Source of the DNA: an uncultured Succinivibrio sp.
GTDB lineage: Bacteria; Pseudomonadota; Gammaproteobacteria; Enterobacterales; Succinivibrionaceae
Direction: 5' to 3'
Assembly (NCBI GenBank): GCA_902772715.1
Contig: CACYBT010000191.1
Coordinates: 1-5,189, forward strand
DNA: 5,189 nt
Shown piece by piece: positions 1 to 5,189 of the stretch. The notes under the pieces are model-generated. The model was not told the origin of the DNA. It was given only the letters and a program-made list of their open reading frames with translations, and did not search any database. The position numbers and the translations under genes were made by a program. Position 1 is the stretch's first letter. Each line of letters opens with the position of its first letter.

Positions 1-25
1 ATGGCACTTTGGATGGCACTTTGGA
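1..25 (+). repeat. 12-bp in-frame tandem duplication (DGTL-DGTL)
   Basis: Bases 1-25 have an exact period of 12, giving just over two copies of GATGGCACTTTG. The reading frame is kept, so the encoded protein has a repeated GTLDGTL just before the winged helix. The array touches the left edge, so more copies may lie upstream. Copy-number change would add or remove four residues in the linker without breaking the frame. Confidence 0.75.
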
Positions 26-197
26 AGAAAACATTTTAAAAGCCATTAAGGAAAACCCATCAATAACACAAGCAAGCCTAGCTCAAAAACACAATGTCTC
101 CCTACGTACTGTCAAACGTGTTATCAAACACCTGACAGACAAAAAAATCATTGAACGTAAAGACGGAAAGCGTTTTGGATCATGGTTAATAAAATAA
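1..197 (+). CDS. C-terminal winged-helix end of a probable AlbA_2/ATP-binding (COG2865-like) regulator, 5' truncated by window
   Basis: Only the last ~65 codons are visible; the reading frame (codons from position 3) is open to the left edge, so the gene starts outside the window. The visible part is a winged helix-turn-helix: a first helix (EENILKAIKENP), an HTH (ITQASLAQKHNVSLRTVKRV), a third helix and a wing ending GKRFGSWLIK. The pattern NPxITQxxLAxxxxVSxRTVxRxIxxL followed by KxIIER and a G-W ending is typical of the C-terminus of COG2865-type proteins (AlbA_2 DNA-binding plus an ATP-binding domain); this is family knowledge, and the upstream domains cannot be seen. The gene ends in a tandem TAATAA stop, and pglZ begins 23 bases later, so the two are probably co-transcribed. 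In BREX-1 operons accessory genes often sit between pglX and pglZ, which fits this position. A Fic-family or other wHTH protein is the main alternative. The TTG at 9 could be read as a start but has no Shine-Dalgarno and would leave only a bare wHTH. Confidence 0.7.
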   Translation, partial: GTLDGTLEENILKAIKENPSITQASLAQKHNVSLRTVKRVIKHLTDKKIIERKDGKRFGSWLIK

Positions 198-208
198 TAA
201 GACAAATC

Positions 209-215
209 TAAAGGT
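209..215 (+). promoter_or_regulatory. Shine-Dalgarno for pglZ
   Basis: TAAAGGT lies six bases (215-220) from its last G to the ATG at 221. It supports this start. No promoter is evident in the 23-base gap, which fits read-through from the upstream gene. Confidence 0.6.
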
Positions 216-220
216 AAAAA

Positions 221-2731
221 ATGACTAGTTCACGAATTATTCAGACCCTTGAAAGTGCATTTACTAAATACCGCATAGTATTCTGGGATGACGATAAAGA
301 AAAACTCATTGATGAATTTGAATCTTTAGAACTGCCTGAGGTTACTAAAATCAAACTTGATAACAATGAGTTTTCGGTTAAATATCGTATTCTTGTTGAA
401 GAAAAGGACAAGAAGTTTTTAATCTATCGGCCATTAGGAGAGCCAGAACCCAAGGACAACTGGCTGTTAGATGTGCAGTTAGCCTCTTATAAATTTGTGG
501 CTGAGCAGGACACGTTGCGCTGCGCGGAAATTGGTTTAGATCCTAGGTTCTCATCATATATAAAGCAGCATGAAAATTTCTTTAACAAAAAGGAATATCG
601 AGACAAACTTGCTGCTGCCATTAACGGTTTATCTTCAGAAGAAATTCTCAAATCAATTGATTTGAAAATAATTGGGATCATGTCTCCTTTAAAAAAGGCA
701 GATACCTTTTACACTATTCTGCAGTCCCTGCTTAAGGATGCTTACAGGAAAATATTAAAAGACACAACGTGTACCCCTCATGAGGTCTGTGTTGAAATGC
801 AGACGGAATTATTAAGTCTGTTGGACAAGCATTTTAACTATCATTCCTCTACCCTGTCTTTACATGATTTTGTCCTTAAGTTATTTAGCGATAGCCTTAA
901 TAAACAGTTAGGTGAACCCTCTGAACTATCCAATGAAGTTTCCATGTTTCTTGGCAACTGGCAGGATAGTAAAAACTATGGTGAAAACTTTAACGAATGG
1001 ACTGAGAAAGCATCGTCTGATCTCAATTTGCAGCTAACCTTTGATAAACTTGATTTTGACACTTTAAAGCAGATTGATTATTTCAGAAATATCGATGAAA
1101 TGATTTTAGTTAAACTAGCGCAAGAGATCAGCAATGATTTAATCAATGATCTTGATGTACGACGTATTATTGATATCCGCTGCACTAAAACCTGGTGGAA
1201 GGAGTATTCTGACTGCTACGAAACAGCCTACGCCGCCACTAAATTTAAGATGCTTATCAAAAAAGTTAATCTAAATCTTGAGAATATTGAAGATGCAGTC
1301 AATAAATATCGGGAGAGCTGGTATGAGGTTGATCAGCAGTACAGAAAGTTCAACTTTTACTGTCGAAGCAATAAAAACAATGATCTGTTCTCTGATTTGA
1401 AAGTAACCATGGATAATCTTTACACCAATGATTTTTTACGTCCTTTGGGACAGAAATTCTCTGTTGCCATACAGGGCGATAAAAATTGGGGTAATTTCAA
1501 AAAAATCACCTATCAGCCTAAGTTCTTTAGCAACTATGTTGAGCCATTTATCAAAAGAAATAACAAAGTAGTAGTGATTATCTCTGATGCGCTGCGTTAT
1601 GAGTTAGGTGAGGAATTAACGAGGCTGATTAGTAAGAATAATCGTTTCTCTGCGGTAATTGAACCTATGGTATCAGTCTTGCCAAGTTTTACACAGTTAG
1701 GAATGGCTGCTCTGCTTCCTAATAGTTCTATAGAGTTAAAATCAGATAATACTGCTTTAGTTGATGGCATATTAGCAAGCGGAATCGAAAACCGAAAAAA
1801 AATTCTTGCAAAGTACGGACACACCTCGATCTGTATCAATGCCGAGGAGTTATTGTCCTCAAAATATAAAAACAAAGATGTAAAAGAGCTTATTGCAGCA
1901 CACGAAATAATCTATGTATATCATGATGTGGTTGATACAACCGGTGAACATGATGAAGAACATCTGTTTGATAAATCCCAAAACTGTCTAGAAGAGTTAA
2001 TGTTGCTGGTTACAAAATTATCCTCAGGTAATGCCAACAATATCATGATTACTGCCGATCATGGTTTTATTTATCAGGATCAAAAGTTAGATAAGAACGT
2101 GGATTTTGTGGATGAACCTTTTGTAACTGGTGAAAAATATCAGATAGACAGAAGATTTGTTTCTATAAAGGGAGAAATGGATCCCGAAAATACAGATTTT
2201 CACTCATTCGAGGCTAAGGAGTTAGGTCTTTTTGGTGAACTTTCTGTTCTTATTCCTAAGGCTATTCAGCGTATTCGCAAGCAAGGCCAGAATGGTCGCT
2301 ATATTCACGGTGGCGCCACTCTTCAAGAGACTGTGATTCCGGTTATCCACGTTAATAAAAAGCGCAGGGATGATGTAACTTTAGTTAAAGTAAAAGTGAT
2401 TTCACAAGAGAGGATCATTACCTCAGGGCAAATTGTAATTACCTTCTATCAGGAGCAGCCGGTTGAAGATAAGGTTAAGGGCATTTCAATTAGAGCCGGG
2501 TTCTACAGAGATGGCATACCTGTTTCTAATATTGAAGATCTGGAATTCAACAGAGAGACAACCAATGTTGAAGAACGCGAGCAGAAGCGCCAGTTTAAAC
2601 TCTCTACCGGCATTGACTCAGGAAGTGTGCTCCTGAAATTAACTACACGTGTAGAAAATACAGACCAGTATGCCCCATATGATGAAATAACTTTCTCTAT
2701 TAGACAGAACTTCTTTGGCCGAGACTTTTAA
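221..2731 (+). CDS. pglZ: BREX-1 system phosphatase PglZ, type A
   Basis: This is an 836-residue protein matching the usual length of the type A PglZ of BREX-1 systems. The long, mostly helical N-terminal half (about residues 1-440) has no motif I can name. The central PglZ domain belongs to the alkaline phosphatase superfamily. A beta strand leads into SDALRYE (455-461), whose D456 is the expected first metal ligand. Next come PSFTQLGMAALLP (488-500), which may carry the nucleophile (S489 or T491), then YHDVVDTTGEHD (567-578) with several His/Asp ligands, and TADHGF (611-616) with D613-H614. HGGATLQETVIPV (696-708) is a further hallmark, and a beta-rich C-terminal domain ends at 836. No key residue appears to be lost, so the enzyme looks intact. 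In characterised BREX-1 systems PglZ is cytoplasmic, works with BrxB, BrxC and PglX, and is needed for both host DNA methylation and phage exclusion; its true substrate is not settled. The start is supported by the Shine-Dalgarno at 209-215. The stop at 2729-2731 is shared with the brxL ribosome-binding site, indicating coupled expression. Confidence 0.95.
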   Translation: MTSSRIIQTLESAFTKYRIVFWDDDKEKLIDEFESLELPEVTKIKLDNNEFSVKYRILVEEKDKKFLIYRPLGEPEPKDNWLLDVQLASYKFVAEQDTLRCAEIGLDPRFSSYIKQHENFFNKKEYRDKLAAAINGLSSEEILKSIDLKIIGIMSPLKKADTFYTILQSLLKDAYRKILKDTTCTPHEVCVEMQTELLSLLDKHFNYHSSTLSLHDFVLKLFSDSLNKQLGEPSELSNEVSMFLGNWQDSKNYGENFNEWTEKASSDLNLQLTFDKLDFDTLKQIDYFRNIDEMILVKLAQEISNDLINDLDVRRIIDIRCTKTWWKEYSDCYETAYAATKFKMLIKKVNLNLENIEDAVNKYRESWYEVDQQYRKFNFYCRSNKNNDLFSDLKVTMDNLYTNDFLRPLGQKFSVAIQGDKNWGNFKKITYQPKFFSNYVEPFIKRNNKVVVIISDALRYELGEELTRLISKNNRFSAVIEPMVSVLPSFTQLGMAALLPNSSIELKSDNTALVDGILASGIENRKKILAKYGHTSICINAEELLSSKYKNKDVKELIAAHEIIYVYHDVVDTTGEHDEEHLFDKSQNCLEELMLLVTKLSSGNANNIMITADHGFIYQDQKLDKNVDFVDEPFVTGEKYQIDRRFVSIKGEMDPENTDFHSFEAKELGLFGELSVLIPKAIQRIRKQGQNGRYIHGGATLQETVIPVIHVNKKRRDDVTLVKVKVISQERIITSGQIVITFYQEQPVEDKVKGISIRAGFYRDGIPVSNIEDLEFNRETTNVEEREQKRQFKLSTGIDSGSVLLKLTTRVENTDQYAPYDEITFSIRQNFFGRDF

Positions 2732-2735
2732 GGAG
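2729..2735 (+). promoter_or_regulatory. Shine-Dalgarno for brxL, overlapping the pglZ stop
   Basis: TAAGGAG includes the pglZ TAA stop codon and is followed by five A residues and the brxL ATG at 2741. A ribosome terminating on pglZ would sit on the brxL initiation site, so translational coupling is likely. Confidence 0.75.
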
Positions 2736-2740
2736 AAAAA

Positions 2741-4810
2741 ATGTCTGAATTATCCGCATTAGATCAAAAAATAAACCAGGTGTTTGCAGGATGTGTGGTC
2801 AGAAAAGATCTTGTAAAAGAGATCCGTGGTAATGCCATTGTACCTTCCTATGTACTTGAATATTTGCTCGGTCAGTACTGTACTACCTCAGATGAAGACA
2901 GTATTCAATCTGGGATTCAGTCAGTAAAGGATATCTTAAGCCAGCATTATGTACATAAAAATGAGGCGGAACTTGTCAGATCTAATATCAAGGAAATTGG
3001 TCGACAAAAGGTTATTGATAAAATCAGTGTTACCCTCAATGAAAAAGATGATACCTATGAGGCATCATTCTTTAACCTTGGCATAAACAAGGTTATTGTA
3101 GGTTCCGAGACTATTAAGAAGAACCCTAAACTTCTGGTGTCGGGAATTTGGTGTATTGCCGAAGTTGAATACTACCATGTTGAAGATCCAAAAGTTGTTC
3201 CTTGGTTACTAACCTCATTAAAGCCAATTCAGATGGCTCGTTCTGATGTAGAAGGCTACAAAGAAGGCAGAAAGAATTTTTCCATGGATGAGTGGATTGA
3301 CTTTATCCTGCAGAGTATGGGCTTAAATCCAGAGGTCTTTTCAAGAAGAAACAAGTTTATACAACTGATTCGTTTGATTCCTTTTTGTGAACGTAACTAT
3401 AACCTTATGGAGTTGGGGCCAAAGGGTACCGGTAAATCCCATATCTATTCAGAATTTTCTCCTCACGGTATGCTGCTTTCAGGCGGAGAGGTAACTGTCC
3501 CTAAACTTTTTGTAAATAACAGCAATGGTAAGATTGGTCTAGTTGGTTACTGGGACTGTGTGGCTTTTGATGAATTTGCCGGTAATCAGAAAAAGATTGA
3601 TAAAGCCCTTGTAGATATTATGAAAAATTACATGGCCAATAAAACCTTCTCACGAGGTACTCAGACCACAGGGGCAGAAGCATCTATGGTGTTTGTTGGC
3701 AATACCTCTCATACCGTACCATATATGCTGAAAACTTCAGATTTATTTGCTGATTTACCTGATAAATATCATGATTCTGCTTTCTTAGACCGAATTCATT
3801 GTTTTAATCCTGGCTGGGAAGTTGAAAATTTGCGTTCTGAAATGTTCACTAATGGGTATGGCTTTGTGGTTGATTACCTTGCAGAAATCCTAAGAGCCAT
3901 TAGAAACGATGATTACTCTTCTGATTTTAACCAATACTTTACTTTAGGTGATGCAATTTCAACCCGGGATAAGGATGGTATTAAAAAGACTTTCTCGGGC
4001 CTTATGAAAATTATCTTTCCTAATCATGATGCCACAGAGGATGAAGTTAAAGAACTTTTAACAATTGCCATGGAAGGCAGAAAACGGGTTAAAGATCAGC
4101 TTCTAAGAATTGATTCCACCTTTGATAAAACCAACTTTGTGTTCTTTAAAAATAGTGAATCAAACAAAGAAATACCGGTAAAGACCCTTGAAGAAATAGA
4201 ATTTGCCGATATTTATTATGGATTGGCTACTACAAATGGCTCCTCACAAACTACTAAACAGCATAATATTACACAGGTTTGCCGGACTACAGTAGTTCCT
4301 AACAAAGAAGTTACAGATAAGTCTTTAGAAGAAGGTCATAAAGAAATCAAAGAAAACCAAAAAGGCTGTTCCTTTAACGAACTTGTGTTGCCTTATCTTA
4401 AAGGAGCCAAGAAACTATCAATTACTGATCCTTATATCAGAAACTTTTTCCAGCAGAGGAACCTAATGGAGTTTTTAGTTTCTGTTATAAAGATAAACTA
4501 CCCTTCTGAAGAGACAGAGGTTCATCTTGTAACTATTCAGGATGAAATCAAAGGTGACAAACAGGAAGAAAACTTTATAAAAATGAAAGACTCGCTTGCG
4601 CACTTTGGAGTCATATTTAACTGGGAATATGATGAAGCCAGAACCATACATGCAAGGCATATCGAAACTGATACAGGCTGGAAAATCAGTCTTGATAGAG
4701 GCCTTGATGTGTATCAGAGTTTCAGCGGGGATGCTTTTGATGTTCTTACTTATCTTCCTGAACTAAGGTCATGTAAAGCATATGAAGTAACTTTCTTAAA
4801 ATTAAGATAA
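2741..4810 (+). CDS. brxL: BrxL-type AAA+ ATPase of BREX-1, with C-terminal MIT_C (PLD-like) domain in place of the Lon protease-like domain
   Basis: This 689-residue protein is a clear BrxL over its first ~475 residues. The N-terminal DNA-binding/assembly region has family blocks such as VPSYVLEYLLG, GIWCIAEVEY and SLKPIQM. The AAA+ domain has Walker A GPKGTGKS (226-233, K232), Walker B VAFDEF (274-279, D277-E278), a sensor-1 region VFVGNTSH (N321), FLDRIH with R351 as a candidate arginine finger, and EGRKRVKDQLLRI (445-457). Known BrxL is a chambered, MCM-like, DNA-dependent ATPase ring that is required for phage restriction but not for methylation. Typical BrxL then carries a Lon-like domain; I find none of its blocks here. 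Instead a polar linker (about 480-543) leads to a domain (544-689) with ITDPYIRNF (561-569), EVHLVT, IHARHIET (636-643) and DTGWKISLDRGLD (644-656). This matches MIT_C, the PLD-fold domain of MITD1, from memory of the family. No transmembrane segment or signal peptide is seen. The gene starts ten bases after the pglZ stop. BrxL identity is firm; the C-terminal assignment is strong but not computed. Confidence 0.92.
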   Translation: MSELSALDQKINQVFAGCVVRKDLVKEIRGNAIVPSYVLEYLLGQYCTTSDEDSIQSGIQSVKDILSQHYVHKNEAELVRSNIKEIGRQKVIDKISVTLNEKDDTYEASFFNLGINKVIVGSETIKKNPKLLVSGIWCIAEVEYYHVEDPKVVPWLLTSLKPIQMARSDVEGYKEGRKNFSMDEWIDFILQSMGLNPEVFSRRNKFIQLIRLIPFCERNYNLMELGPKGTGKSHIYSEFSPHGMLLSGGEVTVPKLFVNNSNGKIGLVGYWDCVAFDEFAGNQKKIDKALVDIMKNYMANKTFSRGTQTTGAEASMVFVGNTSHTVPYMLKTSDLFADLPDKYHDSAFLDRIHCFNPGWEVENLRSEMFTNGYGFVVDYLAEILRAIRNDDYSSDFNQYFTLGDAISTRDKDGIKKTFSGLMKIIFPNHDATEDEVKELLTIAMEGRKRVKDQLLRIDSTFDKTNFVFFKNSESNKEIPVKTLEEIEFADIYYGLATTNGSSQTTKQHNITQVCRTTVVPNKEVTDKSLEEGHKEIKENQKGCSFNELVLPYLKGAKKLSITDPYIRNFFQQRNLMEFLVSVIKINYPSEETEVHLVTIQDEIKGDKQEENFIKMKDSLAHFGVIFNWEYDEARTIHARHIETDTGWKISLDRGLDVYQSFSGDAFDVLTYLPELRSCKAYEVTFLKLR
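4370..4807 (+). other. MIT_C / phospholipase-D-like domain region within brxL (residues 544-689)
   Basis: Seen: SFNELVLPYL opens the domain, then SITDPYIRN, a helical stretch with FLVSVIK, the strand EVHLVTIQDE, HFGVIFNWEY, IHARHIET, DTGWKISLDRGLDVYQ and a closing strand YEVTFLKLR. Known: MITD1's C-terminal domain has the same order, including a DxYIR motif, HLLT, and IHDREI followed by GWMIKIGRGLDYF. That domain has a PLD fold but lacks the HKD catalytic motif and binds phospholipid in animals. No HxKxxxxD motif is visible here either. Inferred: a binding or targeting module rather than a phospholipase. Confidence 0.78.
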
Positions 4811-4866
4811 TTTAACAACATTTGTGGATCAAAAAATGTCTAATGAACTAAGGATCAGTTAGAGGA

Positions 4867-4893
4867 ATATTTTATCCCCTTATATTAAAATAT
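4867..4893. repeat. AT-only inverted repeat (8-bp arms, 11-base loop)
   Basis: ATATTTTA at 4867-4874 pairs perfectly with TAAAATAT at 4886-4893. The stem contains no G or C and would be weak as RNA. It overlaps the possible -10 box of orfA and might be a transposase or regulator contact site, or chance in AT-rich DNA. Confidence 0.3.
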
Positions 4894-4896
4894 CGT

Positions 4897-4903
4897 AAGA
4901 GGG
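4897..4903 (+). promoter_or_regulatory. Shine-Dalgarno for IS orfA
   Basis: AAGAGGG lies seven bases, all A, before the ATG at 4911 and supports this start codon. Confidence 0.6.
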
Positions 4904-4910
4904 AAAAAAA

Positions 4911-5180
4911 ATGGCTAAGAAAATCTGTTATTCAGAAACATACATTAAGACAGCTATCGAAAGAGTAAATTCAGGTGTTACTCAAGCTCAGGTAGCAAAG
5001 GAATTAGGAATACATCCTCAGACCTTAAGTAAATGGTGTTCTAAAGCCAAGAGTCGTATGACCAGTGAAGAACGTTCTGAGGCAGAGGAAATCATCAGAC
5101 TGAAGAAAGAATTAGCAAAGGCTAAAGCAGAAAATGAATTCCTAAAAAAAGCTGCAGCGTTCTTTGCCAAGAGCCTGTAG
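4911..5180 (+). CDS. IS3-family transposase OrfA (HTH_Tnp_1)
   Basis: This is an 89-residue protein of normal length for IS3-family OrfA. The N-terminal helix-turn-helix (about residues 8-45) contains VTQAQVAKELGIHPQTLSKW, which ends in the conserved LSKW that binds the IS ends. A C-terminal coiled coil (about 57-80) has the pattern EIIRLKKELAKAKAENEFLKK, the leucine zipper through which OrfA and the OrfAB fusion oligomerise. AAAFFAKSL then ends the protein at a TAG. In this family OrfA alone regulates transposition, and a -1 frameshift makes the OrfAB transposase carrying the DDE catalytic domain. The slippery site is at codons 79-80. Reading frame and motifs look intact. The IS subgroup cannot be named from this part alone. 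Confidence 0.92.
   Translation: MAKKICYSETYIKTAIERVNSGVTQAQVAKELGIHPQTLSKWCSKAKSRMTSEERSEAEEIIRLKKELAKAKAENEFLKKAAAFFAKSL
5144..5150 (+). other. Probable -1 programmed frameshift site (A AAA AAA) between orfA and orfB
   Basis: Seven A residues lie in the phase A_AAA_AAA relative to orfA, spanning codons 79-80 (Lys-Lys). This is the location and phase used for -1 slippage in IS3-family elements. After the shift the frame stays open to the window edge. A downstream stimulatory structure cannot be assessed because the window ends 39 bases later. Confidence 0.6.
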
Positions 5181-5189
5181 CAAAGTACG
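5144..5189 (+). CDS. Start of IS3-family transposase OrfB (rve integrase catalytic part) in the -1 frame, cut by window edge
   Basis: The -1 frame after the slippery site reads KKSCSVLCQEPVAKY without a stop up to the right edge. OrfB of related elements commonly starts with a short stretch containing KY or a similar pair before its helical N-terminus, so VAKY at 5177-5188 fits. The catalytic DDE domain would lie wholly outside the window. An independent start for OrfB is not evident here. The assignment rests on frame, position and the expected IS3 arrangement, not on domain motifs. Confidence 0.45.

Larger units (their letters stand above)
4811..4910 (+). other. AT-rich spacer between brxL and the IS orfA, probably containing the IS left end
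   Basis: No gene is present. A plausible IS3-family left end starts TGTGGATC at 4823, since this family's inverted repeats begin with TG; this would put the insertion 12 bases after the brxL stop. GGATCA occurs twice (4826-4831 and 4852-4857). TATATT at 4881-4886 could be a -10 box for the transposase, but the matching -35 region (TTAGAG, 4859-4864) is weak. No GC-rich hairpin plus T-run is seen, so the BREX operon has no visible rho-independent terminator here. Confidence 0.4.
4823..5189 (+). mobile_element. IS3-family insertion sequence, left part only
   Basis: The element is recognised by its orfA with an IS3-type HTH and leucine zipper, and by an A7 slippery site leading to a -1 frame. 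The left boundary at 4823 is inferred from the TG dinucleotide and cannot be confirmed without the right inverted repeat and target duplication, both outside the window. Most of orfB lies to the right. Confidence 0.65.

Noticed and set aside
9..197. Complete small wHTH gene starting at the TTG at position 9
   Set aside because: There is no Shine-Dalgarno, the frame stays open to the left edge, and the domain is typical of the end of a longer protein.
487..681. Open frame of 64 codons on the minus strand
   Set aside because: It is antisense to pglZ, with no recognisable motif.
1597..1875. Open frame of 92 codons on the minus strand
   Set aside because: It lies inside the well-supported PglZ catalytic domain, has no recognisable domain, and is a shadow of the coding strand.
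4475..4660. Open frame of 61 codons on the minus strand
   Set aside because: It is antisense to the conserved MIT_C coding region, with no domain of its own.
4370..4807. Active phospholipase D or PLD-type nuclease domain
   Set aside because: The domain is PLD-like by fold similarity to MITD1, but I see no HxKxxxxD catalytic motif. H637 and H640 are not in that arrangement.
3416..4810. Simple annotation of the whole gene as a Lon-like protease BrxL
   Set aside because: The AAA+ part supports BrxL, but no Lon proteolytic-domain blocks are visible after residue 475, so a protease activity should not be transferred by name.
4867..4893. Rho-independent terminator for the BREX operon
   Set aside because: The stem has only A-T pairs and no following T-run on the + strand, so it would not act as an efficient intrinsic terminator.

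Overview
The window holds the 3' end of a type 1 BREX (bacteriophage exclusion) phage-defence operon, followed directly by the start of an IS3-family insertion sequence. The DNA is AT-rich (GC in the high thirties by eye). Every gene runs on the + strand with purine-rich Shine-Dalgarno sites. The sequence does not fix the host. The BREX-1 gene types and the IS3-type OrfA would suit a low-GC Gram-negative bacterium, perhaps an anaerobic gut gammaproteobacterium, but that is a guess.

Layout: (1) Positions 1-197 are the C-terminal end of a gene that enters from the left. It encodes a winged helix-turn-helix of the kind found at the end of AlbA_2/ATP-binding (COG2865-type) regulators. It occupies the place just before pglZ where BREX-1 operons usually have pglX or an inserted accessory gene. 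(2) Positions 221-2731 are a complete pglZ, type A (BREX-1), with the alkaline-phosphatase-superfamily motifs intact. (3) Positions 2741-4810 are brxL, whose Shine-Dalgarno overlaps the pglZ stop codon. (4) Positions 4811-4910 are a short AT-rich spacer that probably contains the IS left end. (5) Positions 4911-5180 are IS3-family orfA, with an A7 slippery site and the first codons of orfB in the -1 frame at the right edge.

The most notable observation is in brxL. Its N-terminal domain and AAA+ motor are those of a normal BrxL, with Walker A, Walker B, sensor-1 Asn and the final EGRKRVKDQLLRI helix all present. The Lon-protease-like domain that normally follows is missing. In its place are a polar linker and a C-terminal domain that reads as MIT_C, the phospholipase-D-fold domain of eukaryotic MITD1 (signature DTGWKISLDRGLD). 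The effector end of this BREX system therefore appears to have been swapped.

How the genes work together: from family knowledge, PglZ acts with BrxB, BrxC and PglX (expected upstream, outside the window) in host methylation and phage restriction. BrxL is the ATP-dependent DNA-binding ring required for restriction but not for methylation. The upstream wHTH protein may be a regulator or an extra defence gene carried in the operon. The IS element marks the operon's downstream edge and suggests that this is a mobile or rearranging defence region.
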